From Peptostreptococcus canis (GTDB lineage Bacteria; Bacillota; Clostridia; Peptostreptococcales; Peptostreptococcaceae), in contig NZ_JABGBW010000002.1 in assembly GCF_014229965.1 (NCBI RefSeq), positions 124,001 to 188,000 of the forward strand: a stretch of 64,000 nucleotides of DNA, in the 5' to 3' direction. A program made the translations under genes and the position numbers. Positions 25,277 through 34,874 of the stretch are shown in pieces. Within the stretch, counting starts at the first letter, position 1. Every line of letters starts with the position of its first letter. The notes beneath the pieces were generated by a model. The model did no database searches and had not been told where the DNA came from. It was given only the letters and a program-made list of their open reading frames with translations.

Positions 25277-26695
25277 CTAACAACATCCAATGTCTTCTTC
25301 TTTTATTGGTTCTCCACCCTTGTAATTACCACTAAAACAGGCATCACAATAGGATAAACCCGGGCATAAATCTTTTAAATCGTCTATTTCCAGATATCCA
25401 AGAGATTCGGCATCTATGCTTTCTCTAATTTCTTCAAGGGTATTATTAACTGCCACCAAATTTTCTTTGCTCGGAACATCAGTACCATAATAGCAAGGAA
25501 ATTTAAATGGAGGTGAACTTACTCTGACATGAACCTCAAGCGCTCCTGCCTCTTTAAGCATCTTAACTATATTTCTGATCGTCGTACCTCTTACAATAGA
25601 ATCATCAACCATCACTATTCTCTTTCCCTTTACAACATCTCTGATTACATTTAATTTTACCTGCACTCCTGATGTTCTTTCATTTTGCTTTGGCTTTATA
25701 AAGGTTCTGCCTACATAGCTATTTTTATAAAACGCCATTCCATATGGAATTCCTGATTCCTGAGAATAACCGACCGCCGCTGCCAATCCTGATTCCGGAA
25801 CTCCTACTACCAGATCAGCTTCAACGGGATATTTTTTAGCTAAAATACCGCCCGCAGTTATTCTGGATTTATACACACTATGCCCGTCTATAAAACTGTC
25901 TGTTCTTGCAAAATATATATATTCAAATATACAACTTGCCTGTTTTTTCGTAGTTCTCATTTTATTTGAAATGATTTCACCATTCATTATTGTTACTATT
26001 TCTCCAGGCTCTACATCCCTAATAAATTCAGCTCCTATCGTATCGAAAGCTGCCGATTCGGAACTGAGGAAAAATATATTATCTTTTCTCCCTATACATA
26101 AAGGTCTAAATCCAAATGGATCTCTAGCTCCTATTAGCTTAGAAGGGCTGGAAACAACAAGTGAAAAAGCCCCCTCTAGCTTTTCTGAAGCACTTCTCAC
26201 TGCATCTTCTATTGATAATGTATGTAATCTTTCTCTCGCAATCAAATAGGCAATTACTTCAGAATCTGTATTTGTTTGAAATATAGCTCCAGTAGTTGCT
26301 AATTCCTCTTTTAAAACCGAAGCATTTGTAAGATTTCCATTATGTGCCATAGAAAGTATACCTTTTATATAGTGAATTACAAATGGCTGAGAATTTTCTC
26401 TTCCCCAACCACCTGCAGTTGAATATCTAACGTGTCCAACGCCGAGATTTCCCTCTAAAGAATTTAAAGTCTTTTTATCGAAAACTTCATTTACCAACCC
26501 CAAATCTTTGTGAAATTGTACGTTCTTTCCTTTTTCAAAAGTCCTGGTTACAGATATACCACAACTTTCCTGTCCCCTATGTTGTAAGGCAAATAAGCCA
26601 TAGTAAATATACGAAGAAACATCCTCGCCATCAAAGTCAAATGCCCCAAATACACCACATTCTTCTCCTAATCCTGACATTAATTCATCTCTCAT
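25277..26695 (-). CDS. purF: Amidophosphoribosyltransferase
   Basis: It catalyses the first step of purine synthesis, PRPP plus glutamine to phosphoribosylamine. A short propeptide precedes ECGVFGA, where Cys13 becomes the N-terminal nucleophile. The PRPP loop VMVDDSIVRGTT is near residue 345. Cys residues in the C-terminal CDACFSG fit the iron-sulphur type of Bacillus. The ATG at 26695 follows AAGGAGA at 5 bases, which removes seven residues from the longest frame. It lies 10 bases after purC. Regulation by purine or oxygen, as known for this type, is inference. Confidence 0.95.
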   Translation of the reverse strand: MRDELMSGLGEECGVFGAFDFDGEDVSSYIYYGLFALQHRGQESCGISVTRTFEKGKNVQFHKDLGLVNEVFDKKTLNSLEGNLGVGHVRYSTAGGWGRENSQPFVIHYIKGILSMAHNGNLTNASVLKEELATTGAIFQTNTDSEVIAYLIARERLHTLSIEDAVRSASEKLEGAFSLVVSSPSKLIGARDPFGFRPLCIGRKDNIFFLSSESAAFDTIGAEFIRDVEPGEIVTIMNGEIISNKMRTTKKQASCIFEYIYFARTDSFIDGHSVYKSRITAGGILAKKYPVEADLVVGVPESGLAAAVGYSQESGIPYGMAFYKNSYVGRTFIKPKQNERTSGVQVKLNVIRDVVKGKRIVMVDDSIVRGTTIRNIVKMLKEAGALEVHVRVSSPPFKFPCYYGTDVPSKENLVAVNNTLEEIRESIDAESLGYLEIDDLKDLCPGLSYCDACFSGNYKGGEPIKEEDIGCC

Positions 26696-26705
26696 TATTA
26701 TCTCC

Positions 26706-27410
26706 TTAGAATCCAAGACGGCTTCTTACTTCTGAATAAGCACCTTCAATATTACCTAAATCTCTTCTAAATCTATCTTTATCTAGTTTTTCGTTTGTTT
26801 CCTTATCCCAAAGACGACAAGTATCAGGCGATATTTCATCCGCTAATATGATACGTCCATGGAATCTACCAAATTCAAGCTTAAAGTCAATCAACTTTAT
26901 ATTAGCTCTTAAAAAATATGCTTTCAATAGTTCATTAACTCTTAGCGCCATTGATTTGATTTCATCTATTTCTTCTTGTGTAGCAAGTTTTAATGCAATT
27001 GCAAAAGAATCATTTATAAGTGGATCACCTAAATCGTCATTCTTATATGAAAATTCTACCGTCGGTTGCTCAAATACAGTTCCTTCTTCCACTCCTAATC
27101 TTTTAGAAAAACTACCCGCTGCAACATTTCTCACTATTACCTCTAAAGGAACTATTTCAACACATTTTACGACTGTATTTCTAGAATCTATTGTTTCAAC
27201 ATAATGAGTTTCAATTCCATTTTCTTCTAAATAGGCAAATAATTGATTAGACATAAGGTTATTAATTTCACCTTTTCCAGCTATTGTTCCTTTCTTCAAT
27301 CCATTAAATGCAGTTGCATCGTCTTTATAAGATACAATTAAATGATCTTTATTATCTGTTTTAAATACTTTTTTTGCTTTTCCCTCATATAGCTGTTCTA
27401 ATTTCTCCAT
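26706..27410 (-). CDS. purC: Phosphoribosylaminoimidazole-succinocarboxamide synthase
   Basis: It joins aspartate to CAIR in purine biosynthesis. The 234-residue sequence opens [10 protein letters not shown] and carries [11 protein letters not shown] and EFGRFHG motifs typical of PurC. An AAGGAGC site precedes the ATG. It forms a two-gene operon with purF; the other pur genes are not in the window. Confidence 0.95.
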   Translation of the reverse strand: MEKLEQLYEGKAKKVFKTDNKDHLIVSYKDDATAFNGLKKGTIAGKGEINNLMSNQLFAYLEENGIETHYVETIDSRNTVVKCVEIVPLEVIVRNVAAGSFSKRLGVEEGTVFEQPTVEFSYKNDDLGDPLINDSFAIALKLATQEEIDEIKSMALRVNELLKAYFLRANIKLIDFKLEFGRFHGRIILADEISPDTCRLWDKETNEKLDKDRFRRDLGNIEGAYSEVRSRLGF

Positions 27411-27786
27411 TTTACTCGCTCCTTATAATCTAAATTAATATAGACTTGTAATAATCTATAATTTGATACTCTATTAATTAAATCTATACATTTTTAATTA
27501 ATAATCAACAAAAATAAAATATCGTATATTATTTACTTACATTTATATTTTATTCGTATTTTCATGATATTGCAATACTTTTCTCGAACTTTTTTTATTT
27601 TTTTCTCGTTATAATAAAAAAAAGAGGATAAATAACGAACTTCATCCCCTTTAATCCCCATATAATATTCGTATCTGTCTTTCAATATAACAAATATTAT
27701 TCACATAGTATATTATTTACATACTTTTAATATAAAAAAATACTAAATTATTTCCATTCTGTATTTTAAAATTAAGTTTACGTAAA
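27411..27786. other. Intergenic region between gltX end and purC start
   Basis: Apart from the gltX terminator it is AT-rich. Two CGAAC words resemble halves of a PurR box but each has mismatches, so I make no operator call. No purine riboswitch motif was found. Confidence 0.4.
27614..27652 (-). terminator. Terminator after gltX
   Basis: On the minus strand AAAGGGGAU pairs with AUCCUCUUU (one G-U pair) over a 14-base loop, then a U run. It is 135 bases beyond the gltX stop. Confidence 0.65.
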
Positions 27787-29430
27787 TTATATTATTTCCA
27801 AATATTTATTAATTCTATTTTTTACTCTAGTTTCTCCCATTATCTGCTGAATATTCCATAAATCAGGTGACTGTTGTCTTCCTACAACTGCTACTCTAAT
27901 TGCAGTTGACACATCTGTAATATTTCCCTTAAACTGTTCGGGATTTTTCTTAAATTCTTTGTTATTAGATGTAAATCCGTTATTATCTGTTATAGTTTTT
28001 ACTTTCTCAAACCACTCTTCATTTGTATCATTTTGATTATACGTCTTCAGATAAGAATTTAATATCACCTTTGCATCTTCTTTTGATACTCTTTCCGGTA
28101 AAGAATCTACATATTCAAAGCCCTCATCAAAGTAGTAACTAATAAATTCCATTATTTGCCTGCAATTCATTAGGTCTTTTCTTGGCTTTTTACCGCCACG
28201 TCCAATGGAAAGCAATTTTATAAGTTCTTCTCTATATTTAATCAGAAGTTTATACGATTTATCATCAAATTTTTCAGCCCAGGAAATTAGAATATCCACG
28301 ATTTTATCGACTGATATCCTTGCTAAAACATCTTTAGAAATATCATTTAGTTTATTTAAATCAAATAAAGCGCCTGATGAACTCATGTTCTTAGTTTTAA
28401 AGGCAAATTCCATATATGATTTATCCTGATTTTTCATTCTCCACTCTTCATAATTAGAATTCATCAATGTCATTAAATATTCCGTTACTGCCTGAGGAAA
28501 ATATCCATCTTTCATATAATACTCAAGAGAAAGCTCAGGATCTTTTCTTTTTGAAAGTTTTCTTTTATTTCCATTTTCAACCTTCATTAAATGCGCAGTG
28601 TGATTGTAATTTGGTCTTCTCCACCCCATCACATAAAATAATTCCAAATGTATCGGAAGAGTTGACAACCATTCTTCTCCTCTTACTACATCAGTAATCC
28701 TCATAAAATGATCATCTACAACATGAGCAAAGTGATATGTTGGAATACCGTTTTGCTTTAGTAAAACGACATCTAAATTATTTTGTCTTACTGTAATTTC
28801 GCCTCTTATTCCATCTATAAATTTCATGGCAACCTCAGGATCGCCATTAGATCTTAATCTCAATGTCCATGATTCGCCATTATTGATTTTCGATTTAATT
28901 TCATTAAAACTTAAATCCCTATCAGTCGCCCATTTTCCATAGTAACCTGTATTTACACCTTCTTTTTCTTGCTGTTCTCTGATTTCAGCCATTTCTTCTT
29001 CGCTTACGAAAGATGGGTAAGCCAGGCCTTTTTGAGTCAAAAACTTTGCAGCTGTCTGATAAATTTCTTTTCTGTCACTTTGTCTATATGGCCCATATAA
29101 TCCTCTTTCACCACCAATTGTAACACCCTCATCAAATTCAATTCCAAAAAACTTTAGTGAATTAATTATTAACTCTTCAGAACCTTCTACCTTCCTTTTA
29201 TCATCAGTATCTTCTATTCTAAGAAGCATGATTCCACCACTTAAGTGAGCCATCCTTTCATCAACTAGGGCACCATACAAATTTCCTAAATGTATAAATC
29301 CGGTTGGACTAGGACCTAATCTTGTTACTTTTGCTTTTTTATCCAAATTTCTTTCTGGAAATAAATTTTCATAATAATCTAATGTTTTATCAACATTTGG
29401 AAACAATAATTCCGCTAATTCTCTACTCAT
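27787..29430 (-). CDS. gltX: Glutamyl-tRNA synthetase
   Basis: It charges tRNA with glutamate. The HIGH-type motif is SPTGFIHLG and the KMSKS-type motif is KLSKRKD. The N-terminal segment RELAELLFP is typical of the clostridial branch with an extended N-terminus; enzymes of this branch may also charge tRNA-Gln. I give the ATG at 29430 (547 residues). A GTG at 29451 is in frame, but GGAGG lies only two bases before it; for the ATG that site is 23 bases away, so the start is uncertain. It lies 89 bases after dltC with no strong terminator between, so read-through from dlt is possible. Confidence 0.9.
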   Translation of the reverse strand: MSRELAELLFPNVDKTLDYYENLFPERNLDKKAKVTRLGPSPTGFIHLGNLYGALVDERMAHLSGGIMLLRIEDTDDKRKVEGSEELIINSLKFFGIEFDEGVTIGGERGLYGPYRQSDRKEIYQTAAKFLTQKGLAYPSFVSEEEMAEIREQQEKEGVNTGYYGKWATDRDLSFNEIKSKINNGESWTLRLRSNGDPEVAMKFIDGIRGEITVRQNNLDVVLLKQNGIPTYHFAHVVDDHFMRITDVVRGEEWLSTLPIHLELFYVMGWRRPNYNHTAHLMKVENGNKRKLSKRKDPELSLEYYMKDGYFPQAVTEYLMTLMNSNYEEWRMKNQDKSYMEFAFKTKNMSSSGALFDLNKLNDISKDVLARISVDKIVDILISWAEKFDDKSYKLLIKYREELIKLLSIGRGGKKPRKDLMNCRQIMEFISYYFDEGFEYVDSLPERVSKEDAKVILNSYLKTYNQNDTNEEWFEKVKTITDNNGFTSNNKEFKKNPEQFKGNITDVSTAIRVAVVGRQQSPDLWNIQQIMGETRVKNRINKYLEII

Positions 29431-29518
29431 AATTAATTCGTGACTAAACACTTCCTCCTATTTTTAAACTGTAACACAATATTTTTATTATATCACAGTA
29501 TTTTACTCTATAACAATA

Positions 29519-29755
29519 CTATACTCTGTCTCTTAAAAAGTTTACCAAATTATTTACAGAGCTCATATCTTTTCTTTCTAAATCAGTTGGTTGTAATGAT
29601 ATACCTAATTTTTCTTCAATCATCAATAATACTTCAATAATTGCAAGAGAATCCAATAGCTCATTTTCGAACAAATCTAAATCTTCATTATCTCTTATTT
29701 CATCACTTTCTAATACTTCTTCAAAAATTTCTATTACTTTTTCTTTTAAATCCAT
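29519..29755 (-). CDS. dltC: D-alanyl carrier protein DltC
   Basis: This 78-residue acyl carrier receives D-alanine from DltA on a phosphopantetheine arm. The attachment site is Ser36 in LLDSLAI. The ATG at 29755 has GGAGG just upstream; an in-frame TTG further up would include that site. It is the last dlt gene, 24 bases after dltB. Confidence 0.93.
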   Translation of the reverse strand: MDLKEKVIEIFEEVLESDEIRDNEDLDLFENELLDSLAIIEVLLMIEEKLGISLQPTDLERKDMSSVNNLVNFLRDRV

Positions 29756-29791
29756 TTTTTCCTCCAAATAATATACTATAATTCTAATTAA

Positions 29792-30940
29792 TTACCCAAA
29801 AAATCTATTTAGATAACCTGAAAATATCAACATACCAAAACAAATAATATGGAATGTTATAAAAACTTGTAAATATTGATATATTTTATTTTTAGCATTT
29901 TTTTTATGCCATTTTGTACCAATGTAATTATCAGTTAAAACTAATGCAATTCCTTGATATACACCATATGCAATATAATACCAAGTAAGTCCGTGCCATA
30001 TTCCCATCGTTGTCATTGTAATTATTTGACCAATTCTGTATATATTTTTCTTTTTCTTAATTTTTCTGTTTCTCATTGCAGCAAGTACATATCTGGAAAA
30101 AATATAATCACCAAACCATCTTGATAAACTTATATGCCATCTTGTCCAAAATTCCTTCATATCCTTACTTATAAATGGTTTGTTAAAATTCTCGGGAACA
30201 TGAACACCAAATATGTAGCCTGTCCCAATAGCCATTGAACTATATCCTGCAAAATCAAAAAATAAATAAAAAGTATATAAATACATATACATTATCAAAC
30301 TTAATGCAGACTTATCATTCGGTATTTTATCCATAAAAACATATAATATAGATGCGAAAGCAAACTTATATACTATACCTTTGAATAATTTCTTAATACC
30401 TATACTTAAGTAATTTTCTATATAATCATCTGAACTGATACTTGAATTTATATCGTCTTTAAAACGCCTATATCTGTCAATCGGCCCTGAACTCAAAGTT
30501 GGAAAAAACAATATAAAATAAATTATATCAAAAAAATCCAACTCCTTAACATTTCCATCAAATATATCTATAATTATTTGAACCGTTTTAAAAGACATGT
30601 ATGATATTCCAACAAATCCAACTAAATCTAACTTTAAAAAGGGCATCAACTTATTTATTATCAAAGGTAACAGAGATAAAATAATGTATATTCTGAATAT
30701 AAGTTTATTTTTAGTCCGTAACCTATAAAAGGTGTATATAAGGATCATTTCCCAAAAAATAAACCCCAATAAATATCTGAATTGACTATCTACTCCTATT
30801 GTCAATATTACCATTACAACGGTAATAAACATGGCATAGTACTTTATATTCTTTTCTCTAATACCTAATATAACAGCCGGAATAGATACTAATAATAATA
30901 TGTATAGGTAAAGATAATCTCCATATTGTGATAATATCAT
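29792..30940 (-). CDS. dltB: D-alanyl transfer protein DltB (MBOAT)
   Basis: This multi-pass membrane O-acyltransferase passes D-alanine from DltC across the membrane toward teichoic acid. The 382-residue sequence has about eleven hydrophobic segments, the FWTRWHISLS motif and the conserved MBOAT histidine in GIWHGLTWY. Its ATG shares a base with the dltA stop, indicating coupling. Confidence 0.94.
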   Translation of the reverse strand: MILSQYGDYLYLYILLLVSIPAVILGIREKNIKYYAMFITVVMVILTIGVDSQFRYLLGFIFWEMILIYTFYRLRTKNKLIFRIYIILSLLPLIINKLMPFLKLDLVGFVGISYMSFKTVQIIIDIFDGNVKELDFFDIIYFILFFPTLSSGPIDRYRRFKDDINSSISSDDYIENYLSIGIKKLFKGIVYKFAFASILYVFMDKIPNDKSALSLIMYMYLYTFYLFFDFAGYSSMAIGTGYIFGVHVPENFNKPFISKDMKEFWTRWHISLSRWFGDYIFSRYVLAAMRNRKIKKKKNIYRIGQIITMTTMGIWHGLTWYYIAYGVYQGIALVLTDNYIGTKWHKKNAKNKIYQYLQVFITFHIICFGMLIFSGYLNRFFG

Positions 30941-32502
30941 TACATCTCCTCCACAAATTTTGAGTATAGTTTTTTCCTGTCTATTTTACCATTAGTATTT
31001 AGTGGCATTTCATCTATATAGTCAAAATATTTTGGAACCATGTATTTAGGAACTAAATCTGACAATTTCTTTTTTAACTCAATAGTCTTTTTCAATTTAC
31101 TTATATCTATCTTACTTTTTAATGATACTACTGCTCTTAAATAGGATACTTCCCCATCTTTTTTTACAGGTATGACAGCTGCAGAACTCACCCCTTCTAT
31201 TTTCCTTAAATTATTTTCAATATCCTCTATTTCTATTCTATATCCATTCAATTTTATTTGAAAGTCAATCCTTCCAAAGAAATATATATTTCCATCATCT
31301 GATAATAATCCAAGATCTCCTGTTCTATATGTTCGATTTTCTAAACAATTATCTTCACAAAAGAACGATTTTTTATTAGCTTCATCATTTTTATAATAGC
31401 CTTTTGACACTGATGGACCGGTTATTAATATCTCGCCTATTTGACCCTTTGGTAAAGGTTTTAAATCTTTATCAACTATTTCTATTCTGCAATTGTCCAT
31501 TGGAATACCTACAGGAAAGTTTTTTCCTTTTGAAATTAGTTTATCATCTATTTCAATTTGACTGATTCCAACAGTAGCTTCAGTTGGTCCATAACCATTA
31601 ATTATTCTAGTATCCGGAAATCTTTCCTTCAATTTCCTTGCTACTTCAATAGGTAGTACTTCACCTATAAATAGCATTACCTCTAATCTGGGCAATATTT
31701 CTTTATTAAATGAATCATCCATCAAACACATATTTGCATATGAAGGTGTAGAGATCCACACTTCCATTTCTGATTTCTTTAATTTCTCAAATAATCTTTT
31801 AAAATCATAACTAATATCTGTAGGTATTGAATAAAGTGTCGCCCCAAAAGCAAGAGAAGTATATAATCCGGCAACACTTAGATCAAATGAATAAGATGGT
31901 TGATCCATAACAATCTTTTCTCTTCCGTCAATCTTTAATACAGGTGAAATCCAACTGATAAAACTATCTAAATTATATGCACTAATTTGTACACCTTTGG
32001 GTTTACCTGTAGTTCCGGAAGTAAACAATATATATGAATTTTCATCATTTTTCACATATATATCTTTAATTTCTTTATTCAAAATTAGCTCTTTTGATTT
32101 AAAAATATTTCTGATTTTATCACTGTCAATAATCTCAATACCTCTAAAATATTCCTTTACTTCACTATTATTAAACATATTTTTACCGGAAAAATCTACT
32201 ATAATCTCCGGATTTATTAATTCTACAATATCAACTAACCTCTGAAAAGATGAGCTTATATCAACCGGAACATATGCTCTTCCAGTTTTTAATGAACCAA
32301 TCATTGTGGGAATTATATCGACATTTTTATTTCCGAAAATTAATATAGGAGTTTTTGAATTATAATTTTCCAATATGTAATTTGCAAACCTGTCAGAAAA
32401 TTTATCTACCTCATAATATGTTAACTTTCTATCTTCACATATTATTGCTAATCTATTGTCATCTTTCGCATATTTTTTTATATTTTCAACTATATTTATC
32501 AT
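30940..32502 (-). CDS. dltA: D-alanine--D-alanyl carrier protein ligase DltA
   Basis: This cytoplasmic adenylating enzyme activates D-alanine and loads DltC. The ATP loop is LFTSGTTGKPKG, followed by NGYGPTEATVG and the C-terminal NGKIDRKKL containing the catalytic lysine. The 520-residue length is slightly above Bacillus DltA but normal for the family. It follows dltX by 49 bases. Confidence 0.95.
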   Translation of the reverse strand: MINIVENIKKYAKDDNRLAIICEDRKLTYYEVDKFSDRFANYILENYNSKTPILIFGNKNVDIIPTMIGSLKTGRAYVPVDISSSFQRLVDIVELINPEIIVDFSGKNMFNNSEVKEYFRGIEIIDSDKIRNIFKSKELILNKEIKDIYVKNDENSYILFTSGTTGKPKGVQISAYNLDSFISWISPVLKIDGREKIVMDQPSYSFDLSVAGLYTSLAFGATLYSIPTDISYDFKRLFEKLKKSEMEVWISTPSYANMCLMDDSFNKEILPRLEVMLFIGEVLPIEVARKLKERFPDTRIINGYGPTEATVGISQIEIDDKLISKGKNFPVGIPMDNCRIEIVDKDLKPLPKGQIGEILITGPSVSKGYYKNDEANKKSFFCEDNCLENRTYRTGDLGLLSDDGNIYFFGRIDFQIKLNGYRIEIEDIENNLRKIEGVSSAAVIPVKKDGEVSYLRAVVSLKSKIDISKLKKTIELKKKLSDLVPKYMVPKYFDYIDEMPLNTNGKIDRKKLYSKFVEEM

Positions 32503-32551
32503 ACCTTTGTCCTTCTTATTAATTTAAAATTATTATAAATATATTTCTAGT

Positions 32552-32671
32552 TTAAAACTCATTATATATAAAAGCAATGTCATTTATAGGTATAAATGTA
32601 TATGCCAATATACAAATTACAACGATAACTGAAATATAAATAGATATTTTTAAATGTTTATCAATTCTCAT
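32552..32671 (-). CDS. dltX: DltX, small teichoic-acid D-alanylation protein
   Basis: The 39-residue protein has one membrane helix (about residues 8-28) and ends in FIYNEF, the C-terminal signature of DltX, whose tyrosine is thought to receive D-alanine from the DltB reaction before DltD. GGAGAT lies 8 bases before the ATG at 32671. A longer frame reaching 32830 overlaps dltD and has a basic, unrelated N-terminus, so I reject that start. Its position directly before dltA is the usual place for dltX. Confidence 0.85.
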   Translation of the reverse strand: MRIDKHLKISIYISVIVVICILAYTFIPINDIAFIYNEF

Positions 32672-32786
32672 TATAATATATCTCCATTTCAAATCTAAAT
32701 ATTTCAACTTAAAATTCAGTATTTTTCTCTTTAATATAAAAACATTTATTTTGATGCTCAATTTTGCAATCTTTTTTAAGCTAAAA

Positions 32787-34001
32787 TTAATTATTTTTCT
32801 GCTCAGAATATATATTATATATTCGCTCACTAATATCTACCCAACCCACATTTCCTATATGCATAACATCTCTAAGATAATATCTATCATTGTCATGCGA
32901 AGTCAGATCTAGTAATTTTGTATCATACTTTTTTGTCAAATTTCTTATATTATTATAATATATATTTCTTTTATTTATATTTAGTCCAGTAAATTCATAA
33001 AAATCATCCATAACCGGCATCATCACAATTACGGGTTTTATATCCATATCTTTACAAACCGACAGAAATACCTCTAGATCCTCATATTCTTTTGATTTAT
33101 TGAGATTGACATTCTTGTACAATCCCCTAAATTTTTTATCTCTACCTCTTAAATTCTTCTTATAATAACCTTTATCAATATAAAGCCTTTTTCCACCCAA
33201 CATATGAGGTTTATTTCCTACCCTTTTTAGTGCATTAAACAAGGCATTTTTTTTCTCTTTTTTCCAACTATATCGTTTAATTTTTTGATTATTAATGTTA
33301 TTATCAACAATGTTTAATTCTTTATAAAGTACACCCTTATCCTTTAAATCAACCATATTTTGCCTGAAAATAAAATACGGCTGAAAAACACTGTATATGG
33401 TTTTAAAATTAGAATCCTCAGATATTTTTTTTGAGTATATATATTCACCTAGATACTCCTCATTGCCTTCAAGTAAACCACTTATCCTTTTTGCAGCTTT
33501 TATTTTCGTTTTATCACTTACATTTTCATTGTTCATAAATTTATAAAACTGCTCTGGAGAAAATCTACCTTGAAAATGTCTGTTTGTTACACCATTTTCA
33601 TCCATAAACCACTGCATAGAAAGAAGTAAGACAACTTTTTTACCTTTGCTTTTTTCCAGACTTCCAAGTGAAATCGCATGCTGCAGATTCTGTGTATAGG
33701 CCTTACCAATTGTTACTATACCATCTTTCGTATTTCCTCTATTAAAATAATAATCGGGATGATGTATCGTAGAGTGACTTAATTCAGAAGAACCAAACAT
33801 CATTATATATCCCTTTTTACTTAAGTAATTATTTAAAAAATATCCCTTGTTTTTTATCATACTGTCTGAATTATACAAAATTTTACTTATATTTTTTTCA
33901 CTAATTAATTTATTATTATATTTATCCAAAATATAACAAAGCAATGTCATACAGAGAAATCCTGTTATAATTGGTATTATATAGTATTTTAATTTTTTCA
34001 T
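32787..34001 (-). CDS. dltD: D-alanyl transferase DltD
   Basis: This membrane-anchored extracellular SGNH-like enzyme completes D-alanine transfer to teichoic acid. Residues 5-25 form a signal anchor. The nucleophile motif GSSELS is at residues 70-75, and the Asp/His pair lies in RDVMHIG near the C-terminus. It is the first gene of the operon, giving the order dltD-X-A-B-C instead of the dltXABCD order of bacilli. Upstream, at 34010-34025, there is half of a FabT-like box. Confidence 0.92.
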   Translation of the reverse strand: MKKLKYYIIPIITGFLCMTLLCYILDKYNNKLISEKNISKILYNSDSMIKNKGYFLNNYLSKKGYIMMFGSSELSHSTIHHPDYYFNRGNTKDGIVTIGKAYTQNLQHAISLGSLEKSKGKKVVLLLSMQWFMDENGVTNRHFQGRFSPEQFYKFMNNENVSDKTKIKAAKRISGLLEGNEEYLGEYIYSKKISEDSNFKTIYSVFQPYFIFRQNMVDLKDKGVLYKELNIVDNNINNQKIKRYSWKKEKKNALFNALKRVGNKPHMLGGKRLYIDKGYYKKNLRGRDKKFRGLYKNVNLNKSKEYEDLEVFLSVCKDMDIKPVIVMMPVMDDFYEFTGLNINKRNIYYNNIRNLTKKYDTKLLDLTSHDNDRYYLRDVMHIGNVGWVDISERIYNIYSEQKNN

Positions 34002-34185
34002 ATCTTCACCTTAAATAATCAAAGTTTATTTTGTCAAAACTTCATTTTAACATTTTTATGTTATCATTCTAACCTTAATAATTTCCTTACTTTATAAAAA
34101 AATCTTGTTTTATTCCTTGTTTTATTTCTTGACGAATTAGTTTTTTAGTAAAGATAAGATTACTAACTTTTCTTTTGTCAAATAA

Positions 34186-34270
34186 AAAACGCAGAACTGT
34201 ATAACAAATTTGACAAAAACCTTTTTCCAAATTATTTTTATCAACATCTCCAATACTCGTTCTGCGATTT
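34186..34270 (-). terminator. Long-loop terminator after fabZ
   Basis: CGCAGAAC (259-266 of this kb, minus sense) pairs with GTTCTGCG, followed by six U, with a loop of about 61 bases. It ends the acc-fab operon; the remaining part of 34002-34334 holds the dlt upstream region, with a small TAACAT/ATGTTA inverted repeat at 34048-34063. Confidence 0.6.
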
Positions 34271-34334
34271 TAATATTCATTTTATCTTGTATTTTTCCCC
34301 TACTTTATATAATATAGGAATTAATTTGTAAAAA

Positions 34335-34760
34335 TTACTTTTCTATAAAAAAGCTAATTTCCGCTTCCACACATAATTCTCCCTCAGAATATATTTTTCC
34401 TCTTCCAATTCCAAAATTTTTTCTTAATTTTACTATTTCTATAAATATATCTAGTTTATCTCCCGGAAGAATTTCTCTTCTAAATTTAGCGTCCTTGATT
34501 CCTGAAAAAAAAGCAATTTTCCCTTTATTTTCCTCAACAGATAAGATAGAAACAGCTCCTGTTTGTGCCATAGCCTCAACTAATAAAACACCCGGCATTA
34601 CATTATGTTCTGGAAAATGACCTTGAAACCAGGGTTCTGTATTAGTTATGCATTTTACGGCATGACAACTTTTACCTATTTCCATCTCCACAACTTTATC
34701 TATTAATAAAAATGGATATCTGTGTGGTATTATTTTTTTTATTTCTTCAATATTAAGCAT
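34335..34760 (-). CDS. fabZ: 3-hydroxyacyl-ACP dehydratase FabZ
   Basis: It dehydrates 3-hydroxyacyl-ACP in each elongation cycle. His48 and Glu62 in GHFPEHNVMPGVLLVEAMAQ are the catalytic pair. The 141-residue length is standard. It is the last gene of the acc-fab operon, 114 bases after fabF. Confidence 0.95.
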   Translation of the reverse strand: MLNIEEIKKIIPHRYPFLLIDKVVEMEIGKSCHAVKCITNTEPWFQGHFPEHNVMPGVLLVEAMAQTGAVSILSVEENKGKIAFFSGIKDAKFRREILPGDKLDIFIEIVKLRKNFGIGRGKIYSEGELCVEAEISFFIEK

Positions 34761-34874
34761 TTATACTCCTTTAACTGACGTAAAAAACCAAAATATACTA
34801 AGGATTAATATTAAATAATTTACTCACCGTTATTTTAATTTTTTAAATAAACAACTAATACTAATAATCAAAAT

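Noticed and set aside
27540-27640. PurR boxes upstream of purC
   Set aside because: Two CGAAC words have mismatches to the known box and no consistent spacing.
29440-29640. Plus-strand frame over the dltC-gltX gap
   Set aside because: It is antisense to dltC and has no ribosome binding site or family resemblance.
32672-32830. Longer 92-residue start for the gene at 32552
   Set aside because: The extra N-terminus overlaps dltD, is basic and unlike DltX, and the internal ATG has its own GGAGAT site.
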